Source of the DNA: Linum tenue
Taxonomy: Eukaryota > Streptophyta > Magnoliopsida > Malpighiales > Linaceae
Length of the DNA: 64,000 bases
NCBI GenBank assembly: GCA_946122785.1
Contig: CAMGYJ010000006.1
Span: forward strand, 35,360,066 to 35,424,065
Direction of reading: 5' to 3'
Positions within the stretch are counted from its first letter, which is position 1. Each line of letters starts with the position of its first letter. The notes below the pieces were generated by a model. It was not told the DNA's origin, searched no databases, and saw only the letters and a program-made list of their open reading frames with translations. Made by a program: the position numbers and the translations under genes. Positions 46,109 through 57,826 of this stretch are shown piece by piece.

Positions 46109-48439
46109 TTACTTTATAATAAGCCTATTTCATTAAAGGAGAAAGGGATTACAACTCAGGCAGAGCATCTACCTCAAGGAAAGAAGCAAAAAGGCAGAGA
46201 ATAGAGTGTCCATTCCTCATAAACATTCCAAACATGAGCCCAATGGGCCAAGAAGTGAGCCACGATAGGAGTTTTACGATTAGAGAAGTTCAAAAAAAAC
46301 CCCCCTATCCGATAGCTTGCTTGAGTTGCGACAAGGTCCTGAATTGCGTTGCATCTTCCTTGCAGTTCGGTGAAATCTTTCTCTCTATTCTTTAGTTTCT
46401 AGATCAGGGTCAAGCAATTATACTCAATGTTCAAGGGTCCCATCTGATTCTGAATAGCAGCTCTCAAACCCATTTCAATCGCAAGAGCTTCTACTTCGAT
46501 GGGTCTTAGAATTCCCTTCATCTTCATGGAGAATGCCACTATGCCAGGCAAAAACCCCCCTGATGATCGGGGATAATTCTCCCAATACCCACTCCATCAG
46601 GATTCAGGCATCCCGCATCCCGTTGGGGGACGTTTCCAGTGATGTTGCTGATCATATCCAATATGAAGATGTTGAGCAGGTTCATTTTGCAAATTAATCT
46701 CCAGGTAATCAACTGGCCATTGTAAAGCTCTAGGGATAATATCTTTTTCATCCATCTTGATGTTGTTAAAATGGTGATTGTTCCTTTCTCTCCAAATGAA
46801 CCAAAGTATTGCGCTAAAGCGTTGAACTATCTCAATTGGGAATCTTCTAACGACCTCATTGATACAGTCAACACAACACAACTCAACCCCACACTCGAAG
46901 CATTCAGTCTCCAGACTCGGTTTCCAAAGTTGCCTGGTCCATCCGCAATCATGTAGAATGTGTTCCTAGGTTTCCTTTAAGCCACAAAAAGGACATTCAG
47001 GTCCCACATCATCAATTCAATCCCCTAGATTGGCTTTTGTCGGTAAGATATTTCTGCAAATTTTCCATAACAAGAATTTGACTTTAGAGGGAACGTTCAG
47101 GTTCTAGATTTTTTCCCCATAGGCCAGAATTAGGAATCTATTACGATAGGCGACACCAACTAGTATCTTTGTTGTTTTCTCTTAGCAAGTTGTGTGGTGA
47201 TTTAACTAAATATGCACCATTCTCAGTCCCCGTCCAGACCCATTCATCTTTTCATCACTCGCCATTTCCCACTCGCCATCGAAAACCTCTCCCTAACAGA
47301 TCTTTAGCTTGGGTATTTCCCACTTTGGCTTGGAGGATATCACAGGAAGGGAAGTACTTAGCTTTTAGGGCCCCAGTAACCAAGGCCTTAGGTCTTCTCA
47401 TAGGATTCCATAGCTGTCTTCCAAGTATAGCTGTGTTGAAGTCCCTTAGCTCTTTGAACCCGAGGCCTCTTGTGTCTTGATGTCACACAATGGCTCCCAC
47501 TTGAGCAATTTCATTCTATTTTCATCACCTTTCTTACCCCAACAAAAATTTGCAATCACTTTCTCAATATCCTGCAAAAAACCATCAGGAATGTTGAAGA
47601 TGTTCATATGATACACAACCTGTGTTTGGGCCTCAACCTTGATTAAGGTTTCTTTGTCTGTTGTCGATAGTGGAAAAATCTTCCAGTCTTTTAATTTCTT
47701 CCTCACTCTTTTCTTAAGGTCACCAAAAATAATATTTTTTGACCTGCCAACAATCGTAGGGAGTCCCAAATACTTCTGGTGCTTATCAACCTCTCTAATA
47801 CCCTAAGTGCCACAAATTTCAAGTTTTTGACTGGGTTTAAGATTTCTACTGAAAGATAACTCTAATTAAGAGAGATAATTTGTTGCCATGATTCAGAAGG
47901 ATAAATCATTAAGATCTATTTAAGCTTATCCGCCTCCCTTCATTTAGCTCTTCCAAAGATAACACTGTCATCAACGAAAAATAAATGGGAAATGATAGGG
48001 AATTTCCAACACACCTGAATTCCATGGAGATCCCCTCTACTTTCAGCCTGTTTAAGAAGCGTTGTCAGGCCTTCAACACAGAGGAGAAAGAGGTAAGGGG
48101 ATATATGATTTTCTTGCCTAAGTCCTCTGGATGGAAGGAACTCCTGTGATCTATGGTCATTCACCTTCACAAAATAGCAAACAGAGGTAATACAGATCAT
48201 AGTCGGATCCACCCACCTGTTGTGAAATGCCATCTTCTCCATGACCTTTTTTAGGAAATTTCACTCAACTCGGTCCTATGCTTTGGCCATATTGAGCTTT
48301 GCAGCGAAAAATTCTTTTTTCCCATTTGTTCTATTTTTCATTGCCTTGAAAACTCGAAAGCAGTTATAATGTTGTCCGTGATAAACCTTCCTGGAATGAA
48401 GGCACTATGAACATCAGAAATGATCTCATCGAGGATATC
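46109..48439 (-). pseudogene. 5'-truncated LINE, 16-bp TSD
   Basis: The perfect 16-bp TSD tacgagggtttgagat is at 46,093-46,108 and 48,440-48,455. On the minus strand the element starts within reverse transcriptase (a degenerate 'KAxDRVEWNFL' segment, then GLRQENHISPYLFLLC and SHLFFVDDSVIFGRAK; the catalytic site reads FVDD). It continues through a 'YLGLPT' region at 47,760. A zinc-finger-RVT-like region with WFIWRERNNHHFNN follows at about 46,790, and an RNase H-like end lies at about 46,400-46,600. Stops and frameshifts make it inactive. No clear poly-A tail remains. Confidence 0.85.
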
Positions 48440-48455
48440 TACGAGGGTTTGAGAT

Positions 48456-48561
48456 GAGTAAAATGAAGTACAAAGTATTAGCCAAACCTTTTTGATGTTT
48501 CAAAATATTAGCCAAACCTTTTGAAATATGAAGTATTAGCCAAACATTTGACAGTGATACT
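48456..48561. repeat. Short tandem repeat of agtattagccaaac
   Basis: The unit aa(g/a)tattagccaaacctttt occurs three times between about 48,472 and 48,550, at roughly 33-bp spacing. Confidence 0.75.
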
Positions 48562-48660
48562 TAAGGGTGAACAAAAAGACCCGCAATTCGACTCACCCGT
48601 CCAACCCGACCCAACCCACCCGTATTTTTCGCAAAAGCTAAGGTTTAAAGTTAGATGAGG
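48562..48660. mobile_element. Left end of a hAT split by the Athila-like element
   Basis: taagggtgaacaaaaagac followed by cacccgtccaacccgaccca matches the left end of the hAT at 19,834. The same element continues after the retrotransposon at 58,995 (acaacccgactcttttgggt) to about 59,400. Its right end is missing. Confidence 0.75.
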
Positions 48661-48665
48661 GTTTT

Positions 48666-49747
48666 TTATTTGGGCTCATTTGTACACTTTTTACCCCCGG
48701 TTTGCTTAGTCGTTTGAAGCATTTTTACTTTGGGAGGTTTGGTTTTACGCCAGGTTTTTCCTTGTTTTGGTGTTTTTCAGACTTTGGCAGGTGGAACCAA
48801 CCCTGGAGTCGAAAGTTGGACAAAAGGGGGAAAAAATAAAGTCAAACGGTGGAAACAGCAGCAGATCACGGTTTGGGCTATGAGTTCACAGTCACTAAGA
48901 CCGTGAACTGGAGGCGTTACCCGTGAACAACCAGGCATCCAGAGCACAAATTGCTTTCACTAGACACAAGTCAGTTCAAGCAAGGAATTGGGAATTCCTC
49001 CCCAAAGGAGGATCTCTTCAACACAAGGAGAAAGGCTAGCATCTCACTGATGGTTTTCCTACTTCTTTCTTGTCTTTTCCCCTTCTCCTAGCATGGAGTA
49101 GTCCCTTCTTTCACTTGGGTGTTTGTAAACCCTAGCTACAATTATGTGAATGCTTGTATGGACTGAATGATTTGTGTGTGGTTGTGTTTAATGTGAATGT
49201 GAAGGTATTATTCATGAATGATTGTGTTGTGTGAAAGCCTATCAATCTAATTTCCATTCTAACCTAGGTAAAGAGAAAACCCCCTTTCTTTCTTTGAAAG
49301 AAGCTTGAATGCGCAAACCTCTTATTTCGTATTAGCGCCTAGGGTTTGGTTGTGGGTGGCCGTCTGAACTCCGATTCGAGGGTGAAGTCTAACCATCCCT
49401 TAGTCAATAGGCCGAGAGAGTCACGTTGGTGGCTTGGATCATATCCCCTTCCCTCGACAAAGAGACTAAGAGAGTGGCGCTTGGCTACTTGTTACACTTC
49501 CCTACGGTTTACAACCCCCTCATCACACAAGACCATTCGATCCAACGAGTCATAATTGTTAGCTAGGGGGAGCAACACGGGTGAAGCCTTCTCAATTTGT
49601 GTCAAATCCATTTACCTTTGCAAACACTTTACCTGTAGATTGTTGTTTTCACCTAAAATCAACCGATAGATAATGTTTCAAGCAATCGAAATAGGGGTAC
49701 ATGAACCGGCCCGAGTCGATATTTAACCATACTTGCCATGTACCGAA
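48666..49747 (+). repeat. 5' LTR of the Athila-like element
   Basis: It starts ttatttgggctcatttgtac, which aligns base for base with the start of the minus-strand LTR at 63,642. Landmarks are ggagtcgaaagttggac, atctcttcaacacaaggag, gtagtcccttctttcacttg, cctagggtttggttgtgggt and ataggggtacatgaaccgg. The last 60 or so bases present in the 3' LTR (through gagtca) are missing. Confidence 0.8.
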
Positions 49748-50690
49748 TCCAGTTAAGATACAGTGAGGCTGGGCGTCATTGGATACTCGAGCTAGACATG
49801 TTCAACATGTTCAGATGCTGGGCAACAATGTCAGGGGTCCTCAGTCACCCCCAGTGGAGTTCTACTCCACTTTCTCCCACATCATTCCGGGGAGTAAGAG
49901 GAGTAGACCCTGCGTGGAGTTCATGCTCTGAGGTCAACCGAGGGTGCTGACATATGATGGCTTCGCTGAGGCCATGGGGCTCGACCCCACCCACATGACG
50001 ATGATAGATAGGCATTACACTACCGAATTCCACAACCAGACAGCCTTCCGAGCAATTTGCCGCTCTGAGTATCAGGGGGACGAGTTCAAGGCTCCAACAC
50101 CAATGCTCTGAAGCTTAGGACGCCCCAGAGGATCCTGCACACCCTCCTGACAAAGTCCATCATCCCCAGCCTACAAGCAGGACACTTGATCATGAATAGA
50201 GGGTTAGTATTCCTCCATTCACTGAACCGGCCGGCAGATCCGCCCCATCTGGGAGCTGTGGTTGTTACCAACTTTGCTCGATGCGAGGGCCGATACCGAG
50301 TGAACACGATGCACTTGGGGGCATCATCACCAGGCTGGCCCGGAACTGGAGTAAAGCAGGTGCTTCAAGGGGAGAGAGAGGAATCGAGTTCCTCGAGGGC
50401 CTACGACCCTCAGTAGCTCTGCGACTCTAGATCAACCCTGCACCAGTGCAGCCTGATCTAGAGGATCCTCCCCGTGAGCAGCCACCCACTAGAGCTCTCG
50501 GCCGCCGCCGGTGCATCGGACCCCCACCATCGTTAGCTTCATCGTCATCATCAGGGGCCGAACCCTATACCTCCGGACCCCACCTCGAGGAGCGAGTGGA
50601 ATGCCTCGAGGCATACGATGTGGGAGTCACTGCTCGGCTCGACCGAATAGCTGATCTCATTAAGAGGATGGCTTGACGCCAGGGCATCCT
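49748..50690 (+). pseudogene. Athila ORF (env-like/ORF1 region) remnant
   Basis: Plus-strand translation in shifting frames shows LTYDGFAEAMGLDPTHM, TAFRAICRSEYQGDEFKAP, then LIMNRGLVFLHSLNRPADPP and LGAVVVTNFARCEGRYRVN, then LEERVECLEAYDVGVTARLD and RIADLIKRMA. This is the layout of the protein that plant annotation calls 'Arabidopsis retrotransposon ORF-1' in Athila elements (family recalled, not searched). Frame changes at about 50,110 and 50,340 and stops make it inactive. Its start is lost in the LTR-internal fusion at 49,747. Confidence 0.65.
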
Positions 50691-52462
50691 TTTGGACGAC
50701 GAGGAGTGTTCTTGCCCACGATGAGATAGCTGTCGAGGGAGACATGTTGCAGAGCCGATTTCTTTTGCCCCACTTCTTCACTTGCAAAATCTGAACTCTT
50801 TCTTTTTATTTTCTCCTTAATTAGTATGTGAACTAGTACCTTGTGAGTTCTTTATTTTGAATCGTATTGTGAAAAATTGTTATGTGTAATAACCTCGCCT
50901 CGAGCGAGACTGTGCGTGTGTTTGTGTTTTGTTTTTCCTTTGAAGCTCTAACATCCTACCCCAGTAATTTCTCCAACTTTCATTCACCAAGCCAAGTGGT
51001 AACATCGTTCTACCCCCTATTTTACGTCATCGAGGGCAATGTCGAGCTTATGTGGGGGGGGGGGTAGTTTATTATTATGTTGTGTGTGTTTGAGTGAATG
51101 CTTGGAGCCTTGATGTATGCCCAAATTTTAAAATTTTGAGGGCTCCAAGCAATGCATGATCAAAATGGACGGTTGGTGGGTGAATCTCGTGCTTATTTGA
51201 ATCTTAAATTGTTGCATGTAATCAAGTGCATATTGTTATAATGACTGAGAATGCATTAGGGTTGTGCAAAAGCTTAGTTCTCATATGTGTTTAAATGAAT
51301 GGATGTCTTGACTTGGTTACTTCTTGATTACAATTGCCATGCATTGAAGTTTTTGAAATTGGAATAGATGATTGGGCGGCTAGGTAGCACTGTGAGTTTT
51401 GTGCTTATCGTCTTTTTCATGTGTGATAGATCCCTCTCGACATGGTGTGTAACATTCATCGTTGTCACTAGTGAGTACGATGGAGACATAGGATTAGACC
51501 ACGCCCAAAAGTTGATTGTCCCGAAAAATTTTATACCCCAGTCAACCCCTTTGAGTCGTGTGACTTTGGGGGTCGTTCTAATGCTAGTAGCTTCGTGCTT
51601 GATGAGCTTAATGGTGAATGAAAGAACAACCCCCGCCCATCCTTTCTTCATGTCAAATTGTGAGTCATCCTTGTGTCTTGGAGTTCTCGCTTTTAAGTTC
51701 CATTGAGGTTCTACATAGGTGGTTTTGCACGGTTCTTGCAAGAATTGAGAAGGTAGTGTTGGAGGAAATTTCTTAAAAGGAGAGCATTGTTCATTAAATG
51801 AAAAAAGTGGCATGTGTTTAGCTCTCTAGTACCCCCTCGAAGAAAAAAATAGAAAAAGCAAGAAAGAACAAAAAGAAAGAAAAGAAGCAAAAAGAAAGAA
51901 AAGAAACGAAAAAGAGGTAATAAAATGGGGTAAATAAAAGTAGAGAGTGGTCACAAAAGTCTAAGTGTATGCTCTAAAAGGGTTTCTTGGCACTCAAGCC
52001 ATTGAAACACCTAAAATGTTTGATGACCTCCTTCATTACTAGGTTTGAAATGTGAATAGCAAGATAGGCAGAAGAAGTGTGCTTGAATGGGTTCGTGATT
52101 GGTAGTAGTTTGGAAGAAGGGAAGTGTGGTTTTTGGCCGATGCTAGTGGCCTTTGTTTGTAGGAAAGGTTCTTAGTCGAGACCATAGAACCTTGGGTTTT
52201 AGGTTGAAGATGTAGGACCTCATGCCATGTTTGCCACTACCCAAAAAGTCTTTTCCCCATGTCCAAGACAATTGCAAGTCGTTTGAACCCGTGTCTAAGA
52301 GCTGCGGACAAGCTAGTGATGACAACCGTCCCGTGAGCTCTAGCATTTAGAGGTTGCTGCCGTGGTGGAGAAACGATAGGGTTGAGTGTTGATGATTGTG
52401 CACAACTTTTGCACCAAAAAGGTCTTGACCCCACTGGTCAAGATTGAGTGATTCATTCTTTT
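50691..52462 (+). other. Athila-like 3' noncoding region
   Basis: It includes a poly-G tract after cgagcttatg (51,045-51,064), a motif that in Athila follows the last ORF. A purine-rich AAAG/AAAGA stretch (51,838-51,925) follows. Open frames at 51,328-51,813 are on the opposite strand and not recognisable. No gene is called. Confidence 0.55.
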
Positions 52463-52510
52463 GGGCTGTGAGTTCACGGTTATTAAGACCGTGAACTGGA
52501 GGCGTTACCC
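52463..52510 (+). repeat. First piece of the Athila-like 3' LTR
   Basis: ctgtgagttcacggttattaagaccgtgaactggaggcgttaccc matches 48,882-48,930 of the 5' LTR. The first 210 bp of the LTR are missing before it. At 52,510 it breaks into Hsp20-element sequence at the shared word gttaccc. Confidence 0.75.
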
Positions 52511-53091
52511 ATAAGCGCCGAACGCAGCTCTCCGATTCGTCCTCTTGTGAACTTCTTTGGGAACACGAAATTGAATTGTCCTTGCTTCCTTTTCTTCCTC
52601 CAGTAAGGAAAATTCCCACCACCTCCAAATAATCCTCCACATGACTCATATTTTGCCTAAAATTCCTAGTTAATTTCGTGTAACCAAACTCTATTGCAAT
52701 TACCGAGAATGGGCGACGAAATCGCCGACCTAGAAATCAACTCGTGTCGCGACTCTGTCTCGTCGGCAGCTGGTTGTGGTTTTGGTGTGCACGCCACAGA
52801 GACTGAGGCTAACAGAGGCGATGGTGGAACTCTGGCTGCGGTGGCTCCCTCGTCGACAAACTGCTCCGATTGACGCCGCTCCGACTTCTTGTGATCCCTT
52901 GGCTCCTCGGAGTCAAAGCCATCTTCGGGATTTTGATTCTTTTTCTTGAATTTTCACCCGTCACTTAGGCGGTTCAATTGGACTGGCTTTGGTGTTGCCT
53001 TCGTTTGAAACCTCGATGGTTTGTCGAAGATCTTTGCTGCCGGCATATGCTCACCTCCAAAGACCCCGCCTGCTGCCTCAACTCTGCCCAA
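52511..53091 (-). pseudogene. Third, truncated internal unit of the Hsp20-like LTR element
   Basis: The minus-strand translation gives AAKIFDKPSRFQTKATPKP, a basic linker and an acidic, Lys-rich tail (EDGFDSEEPRD-like), followed by GNSNRAWL-like sequence. It corresponds to the C-terminal half of the frames at 54.7-55.5 and 56.8-57.8 kb. The Hsp20 domain, primer site and part of the LTR are deleted at 53,091. Confidence 0.65.
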
Positions 53092-53200
53092 TACATATTT
53101 ATAATAAAAGACACCCAAAACCCTAACAACAATCCAAACTCGACTCGGCCACACCCGACCGGCTAACCCCCTACTAACCATAATATTTATGTTTCCTACA
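53092..53200 (-). repeat. LTR A (truncated) of the Hsp20-like element
   Basis: It ends tgtaggaaacataaatatta on the minus strand and matches the outer part of LTRs B and C. Its inner part (TATA to CA end) is deleted. A polypurine tract (ggttttaaggggggtggat) lies just outside at 53,201-53,219. Confidence 0.8.
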
Positions 53201-54126
53201 ATCCACCCCCCTTAAAACCAACCTTGCCCTCAAGGTTGACTGACTTGATCGATTCTCCCGTATTTATCGCGCAATCTCAACGTTAAATCCATAGTTTTTG
53301 ACGCTTTCTTCTCTTCCATTTGCGATCAACCATTCGAACTAAACTTATGGCACAAGCTACTCTAGCATAAATGAATTTCTCATCAATGACAATGGAAGCA
53401 ATTTCACCCGTGCCGCCATCTCCATCTTTATCTCATTGGATCACTTCCTGCCACTTCATAATGGCTCATTTGCACACTCCCACTTCCCAATCATGCCCGC
53501 TCGTTGCAAACCCACACGTAGGCCTTTGAGTGGTATACTTGGGAGTTAACACCTCCACCACCAGACACCGTCCGAACTGTAGCCAAGATTTAAGCATGAC
53601 ATGATTGGATCCGATCTCCCTCCAAGGCGAACACCTTCTCCCAACGCAACGTAAGTCACCAACTACAAGAGCTTGTCTTTTTCCGAGTGTCCCAACTTTG
53701 CACTGTCCCCCAATACCGACTGCAAGAATAGCGTATCCAACTCAAGTTCCCACGTACTAAGTTTTGAGCTCATACCATACGTCTCATGCCCGGAACGAAG
53801 GCCACCAAGAAATGCAACCGTGACAACAGTGCTCTCTTTCATTCGCGTAAGGTAATTGATATCCATGGCTCGTTCATTACTAGGCTTAAAGAGTTTCAAG
53901 AACACAAGATAATTTACCTGGCTATGCGCGTTTAATCGAAAGCAAAGACCCAAAGGTATCCGCACCCCCTTTGCAGTAGCTCGTGAATGATGGAAATAAG
54001 TGACTTGGGCAAACATCAAAGCAGGTGCATCGACAATTGGACGCGTGACTATCCCACACAGACGTGCATTTCCTTATGTTTCGGGACCCACTTTACCTTA
54101 AGTCGAGTGAACTTCAACCGCTCCTG

Positions 54127-54543
54127 TCACTCGGCAAACTCATCTCCCGTTGCTTCACATATCTGCTGTATGATGAATATCTGCCTCCTACCTTCCCACG
54201 TTCCCCCTCCAAGAGTCATCCTCAAAATTGCAGCGACCCTGGTGGAATTTTCATAGTCAGCACCCATAGCTAACCAAGCTCCTCTAGGATAGCTTAATAT
54301 GAACCGAATCATTCGTCCATATCGCAACCACCTTTGATCGTCGATACCTTCTGTGATTTTTGTGTCTTTTCCGTGACTGCTGGCAACGCGATCCGAGTTG
54401 GCCGAAGGTGATGGCCGCCACGTCGACGTGGTGGAAAACTTGTTCTCCTCCATTGTTGGAGAGGATTTCGCGACGGTGGACGGATCAATTGATTTAACTC
54501 TCCTGTGCACGTCGCGACGTTCCACCTTTGGCAGGTTACCCAT
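54127..54543 (-). pseudogene. Second open frame of the Hsp20-like LTR element
   Basis: A 138-residue minus-strand frame. It includes RWLRYGRMIRFILSYPRGAW and LGGGTWEGRRQIFIIQQICE. I do not recognise it. The corresponding part of the next unit (about 56,430-56,760) is broken. In-frame continuity with the Hsp20-like frame upstream is lost by a stop. Confidence 0.35.
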
Positions 54544-54829
54544 AAGCGCCGAAGGCAGCTCTCCGATTCATCCTCTTGTGAACTTCTTTGAGAACACGAA
54601 ATTGACTTGTCCTTGCTTCCCTTTCTTCCTTTAGTAAGGAAACTTCCCATCACCTCCGAATAATCCTCCACATGACTCATATTTTGCCTAAAGTTGCCAA
54701 TTAATTCTGTATAACCAAGCTCTATTGGAATTACCGAGAATGGGCGACGAAATCGCCAACCTAGAAATCAACTCGTGTCGCAACTCCGTCTCGGCGGCAA
54801 CTGGTTGTGGTTTTGGTGTGTACGCCATG

Positions 54830-55535
54830 GAGACTGAGTCTAAAAGAGGCGATGGTGGAACACTGGCTGCGATGGCTCCCCCGTCGACAAACTGTTCCGA
54901 TTGACGCCGCTCTGGCTTCTCTTAATCCCTTGGCTCCTCGGAGTCAAAGCCATCTTCGGTACTTTGATTCTTTTTCTTGAATTTCCACCCGTCACTTAGG
55001 CGGTTCAATTTGACTGGCTTTGGTGTTGCCTTCGTTTGAAACCTCGATGGTTTGTCGAAGATCTTCGCTGCCGCCATCTGCTCACCCCCAGTGCCCTCGC
55101 CTGCTGCCTCAACTACGCCCTCGGCTTCCCTGTCTTCAGCCGATCTCGCCACGGCCGGTTGCTCTTCCTTCCCATCGTGGCCAGGAGGTATGATGGCTGT
55201 AAATGGTGGTTGAAAGGTTGCATTGGTGGTGATCTTGGGGATTTTAACGAAGAGACTGCCAGCTCCGAAGCTGACGCGACACTTTGCAGCGTCGTCTAGA
55301 GCTTCTAACCGAATCTGCTTCTCAAATCGGCTCCATCTATGATTGTCCTCCAAAGGTCGTTGTGTCGTTATTAATAGAACCTCCAATCCAATCTTGTGCA
55401 CTTTTACGTGCTCCTTCTCGAACCTAGGCAAGGAGAATAACAAGCGGACTTGACGGAGATACTCCCTCTATAGACTTTTGGCTCGAGATCTTCATATATG
55501 CAGTAATCCCCGTTTGAGAGTTGCGATGAACTCAT
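54830..55535 (-). pseudogene. Hsp20/alpha-crystallin (RTM2-like) frame, unit B
   Basis: The ATG at 55,535 is 14 bases after the primer site at 55,549-55,560, where gag would start. A one-base deletion near 55,465 (relative to unit C) breaks the N-terminus. After it the frame is open to the stop at about 54,922, with FEKEHVKVHKIG, then NHRWSRFEKQIRLEAL, then KCRVSFGAGSLFVKIPKI: an alpha-crystallin-like beta-sandwich ending in the VKIPK strand, like plant RTM2-type Hsp20 proteins. A charged Lys/Glu-rich tail follows (PSRFQTKATPKPVKLNRLSD). RTM2 family members restrict long-distance movement of a potyvirus in Arabidopsis; whether this copy ever functioned is unknown. Confidence 0.65.
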
Positions 55536-55548
55536 ATTCGCAACCGAA

Positions 55549-55560
55549 GCTCTGATACCA
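55549..55560 (-). other. Primer binding site (initiator tRNA-Met type), unit B
   Basis: The minus strand reads TGGTATCAGAGC, one base from LTR B. Confidence 0.8.
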
Positions 55561-55561
55561 C

Positions 55562-55876
55562 TGAAGGAAGTAAGATTCTTCGGTAACTTGAACTAACGTA
55601 ACCGGGTAGATTAGAAAGGGATTTAGATTGGTTGAGAGGAGAATTGAGAAGAATTAGGTGCTTTAGAATTAGGGGACTAGGGATTTAGAAATTATGAGGA
55701 GAAGAGAGGGATAAACTGAATATGGTTTGATTATTGATTTCTCATTGACTCTGACGTAATACGAAAGTACATATTTATAATAAAAGATACCCAAAACCCT
55801 AACAACAATCCGAACTCCACTCGGCCACACCCGACTGGCTAACCCCCTACTAACCATAATATTTATGTTTCCTACA
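55562..55876 (-). repeat. LTR B of the Hsp20-like element (315 bp)
   Basis: The minus strand reads TGTAGGAAACATAAATATTA at the start and TTACTTCCTTCA at the end. A TATA-like tttattataaatatg lies near 55,775. It serves both as the 3' LTR of the unit at 55.9-57.8 kb and the 5' LTR of the unit at 53.2-55.6 kb. A polypurine tract lies at about 55,877-55,895. Confidence 0.85.
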
Positions 55877-56831
55877 ATCCACCCTCCTTAAAACCAACCT
55901 TGCCCTCAAGGTTGACTGACTTGATCGATTCTCCCGTATTTATCGCGCAATCTCGACGTTGACTCCACCGTTTTTGACGCTTCCTTCTCTTCCAATTGCG
56001 ATCAACCATTCGAACTAAACTTGTGGCACAAGCGACTCTAGCATAAATGAACTCTCATCAATGACAATGGAAGCAATTTCACCTGTGTCGCCATCTCCAT
56101 ATTTATCTCATTGGATCACTTCCTGCCACTTCATAATGGCTCCTTTGCACACTTCCACTTCCCAATCATGCCTGCTCGCTGCAAACCCACACGTAGGCCT
56201 TTGAGTGGTATACTTGGGAGTTAACACCTCCACAGGCCTTGCGCTTTTAATCGAAAGCAATGACCCAAAGCTATCCGCACCCCCTTTGCAGCAGCTCGTG
56301 AATGATGGAAAGAAGTGACTTGGCAAACATCGAAGTAGGGGCATCGACTATTGGACGCGTGACTATCCCACACAGACGTGCATTTCTTTATGTTGTGGGA
56401 TCCACTTTCCCCTTAAGTCGAGTGAACTTCAACCGCTCCTGCCACTCGGCAAACTCATCTCCCGTTGCTTCACATCTCAGCCGTATGATGAATATCTTCC
56501 CCCTACCTTCCCACGTTCACCCCTCTAGGAGTCATCCTCAAAATTGGAGCGGCCTCGATGGACTTTTCGTAGTCAGCACCTATAGCTAACCAAGCTCCTC
56601 TAGGATAGCTTAATATGAACCGAATCATTCGTCCATATCGCAACCACCTTTGATCGTTGATCCCTTTCATGATTTTTGTGTCTTTTCCGTGACTGGTAGC
56701 GACGTGGTGGAAAACTTGTTCTCCTCCATTGTAGGAGAGGATGTCCCGACGATGGTCAGATCAAATGATTTAACCCTTGTGAACTTCTTTGAGAACACGA
56801 AATTGGCTTGTCCTTGCTTCCCTTTCTTCCT

Positions 56832-57801
56832 CTAGTAAGGAAACTTCCCATCACCGCCTAATAATCCTAGACGTGACTCATATTTTTCCCAAAATTCCCA
56901 GTTAATTTCGTGTAACCAAGCTCTATCGGAATTACCAAGAATGGGCGACGGAATCGTCGGCCTGGAAATCAACTCGCGACGCAACTCCGTCTTGTCGGCA
57001 GCTGGTTGTGGTTTTGGTGTGCATGCCACGGAGACTGAGGCTAACATAGGTGATGGTAGAACTCTGGCTGATGTGGCTCCCCCGTCGACCAACTGCTCCG
57101 ATTGACGCCGCTCCGGCTTCTTGTGATCCCTTAGCTCATCGGAGTCAAAGCCATCTTCAGGAATTTGATTCTTTTCTTGAATTTCCACCCATCTCTTAGG
57201 CAGTTCAATTGCATTGGCTTTGGTGTTTCCGCCGCTTGAAACCCCGAAGGTTTGTCGAAGATCTTCGCTGCCGGTTCTCCTTCATCGAAGTTGGTGGGTA
57301 AGGTGGCGTCGGCTGAGGAGTTGATTGTGACTGTTGCCGCATCTGCTCACCGCCGGCGCCCTTGCCTGCTGCCTCAACTCCGCCCTTGGCTTCCCTGCCT
57401 TTAGCCGATCTCACCACGGCCGGTAGCTCTTCCTTCCCATCGTGGCCAGGAGGTGCGACGGCTGTAAATGGTGGTTGAAAGGTTGTCGTGGTGGTGATCT
57501 TGGGGATTTTAACGAAGAGACTGCCAGCTCCGAAGCTGATGCGACACTTCACGGCGTTGTCTAGAGCTTCGAATCGAATCTGCCTCTCAAATCGGCTCTA
57601 TTTGTGATTGTCCTCCAAAGGTTGTTGTGTCGTTATTGAGAGAACCTCCGAACCAATCTTGTGCACTTTTACGTGCTCCTTCTCGAACCCAGGCAAGGAG
57701 AATAACAGGCGGACTTGACGGGGATACTCCCATCTGTAGACTTTTGGCTCGAGATCTTCATATATGCAGTCATCCCCGGTTGAGAGTTGTGATGAACTCA
57801 T
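56832..57801 (-). pseudogene. Hsp20/alpha-crystallin (RTM2-like) frame, unit C
   Basis: The ATG at 57,801 lies 14 bases after the primer site. It is open through YEDLEPKVYRWEYPRQVRLL and FSLPGFEKEHVKVHKIG, then stops at 57,598 where unit B has a Trp codon (NHRWSRF). Beyond the stop the same frame resumes: KCRISFGAGSLFVKIPKI, a Pro/Gln-rich insert not in unit B (SQSTPQPTPPYPPTSM), a basic segment, then frame shifts into EDGFDSDELRDHKKPERRQS and GNSDRAWLHEINWEFWEKYE. Order and spacing match a plant Hsp20-like domain of about 90 residues followed by a charged tail. Inactive through the nonsense change and a frameshift. Confidence 0.65.
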
Positions 57802-57814
57802 ATTCGCAACCGGA

Positions 57815-57826
57815 GCTCCGATACCA
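57815..57826 (-). other. Primer binding site, unit C
   Basis: The minus strand reads TGGTATCGGAGC, one mismatch from the tRNA-Met site of unit B. Confidence 0.7.

Larger units (their letters stand above)
53201..55561 (-). mobile_element. Internal region of the second Hsp20-like LTR element (2.36 kb)
   Basis: Lying between LTR B (5' on the minus strand) and LTR A, it carries a primer site, an Hsp20-like frame at gag position, downstream frames (see 54,127-54,543) and the polypurine tract. There is no protease, reverse transcriptase or integrase, so movement would need another element. Compared with the unit at 55,877-57,827 it has about 400 bp more, around 53,560-53,960. Confidence 0.7.

Noticed and set aside
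51328..51813. 161-residue minus-strand frame in the Athila 3' region
   Set aside because: Lies antisense to the element in its noncoding 3' part and resembles nothing known to me.
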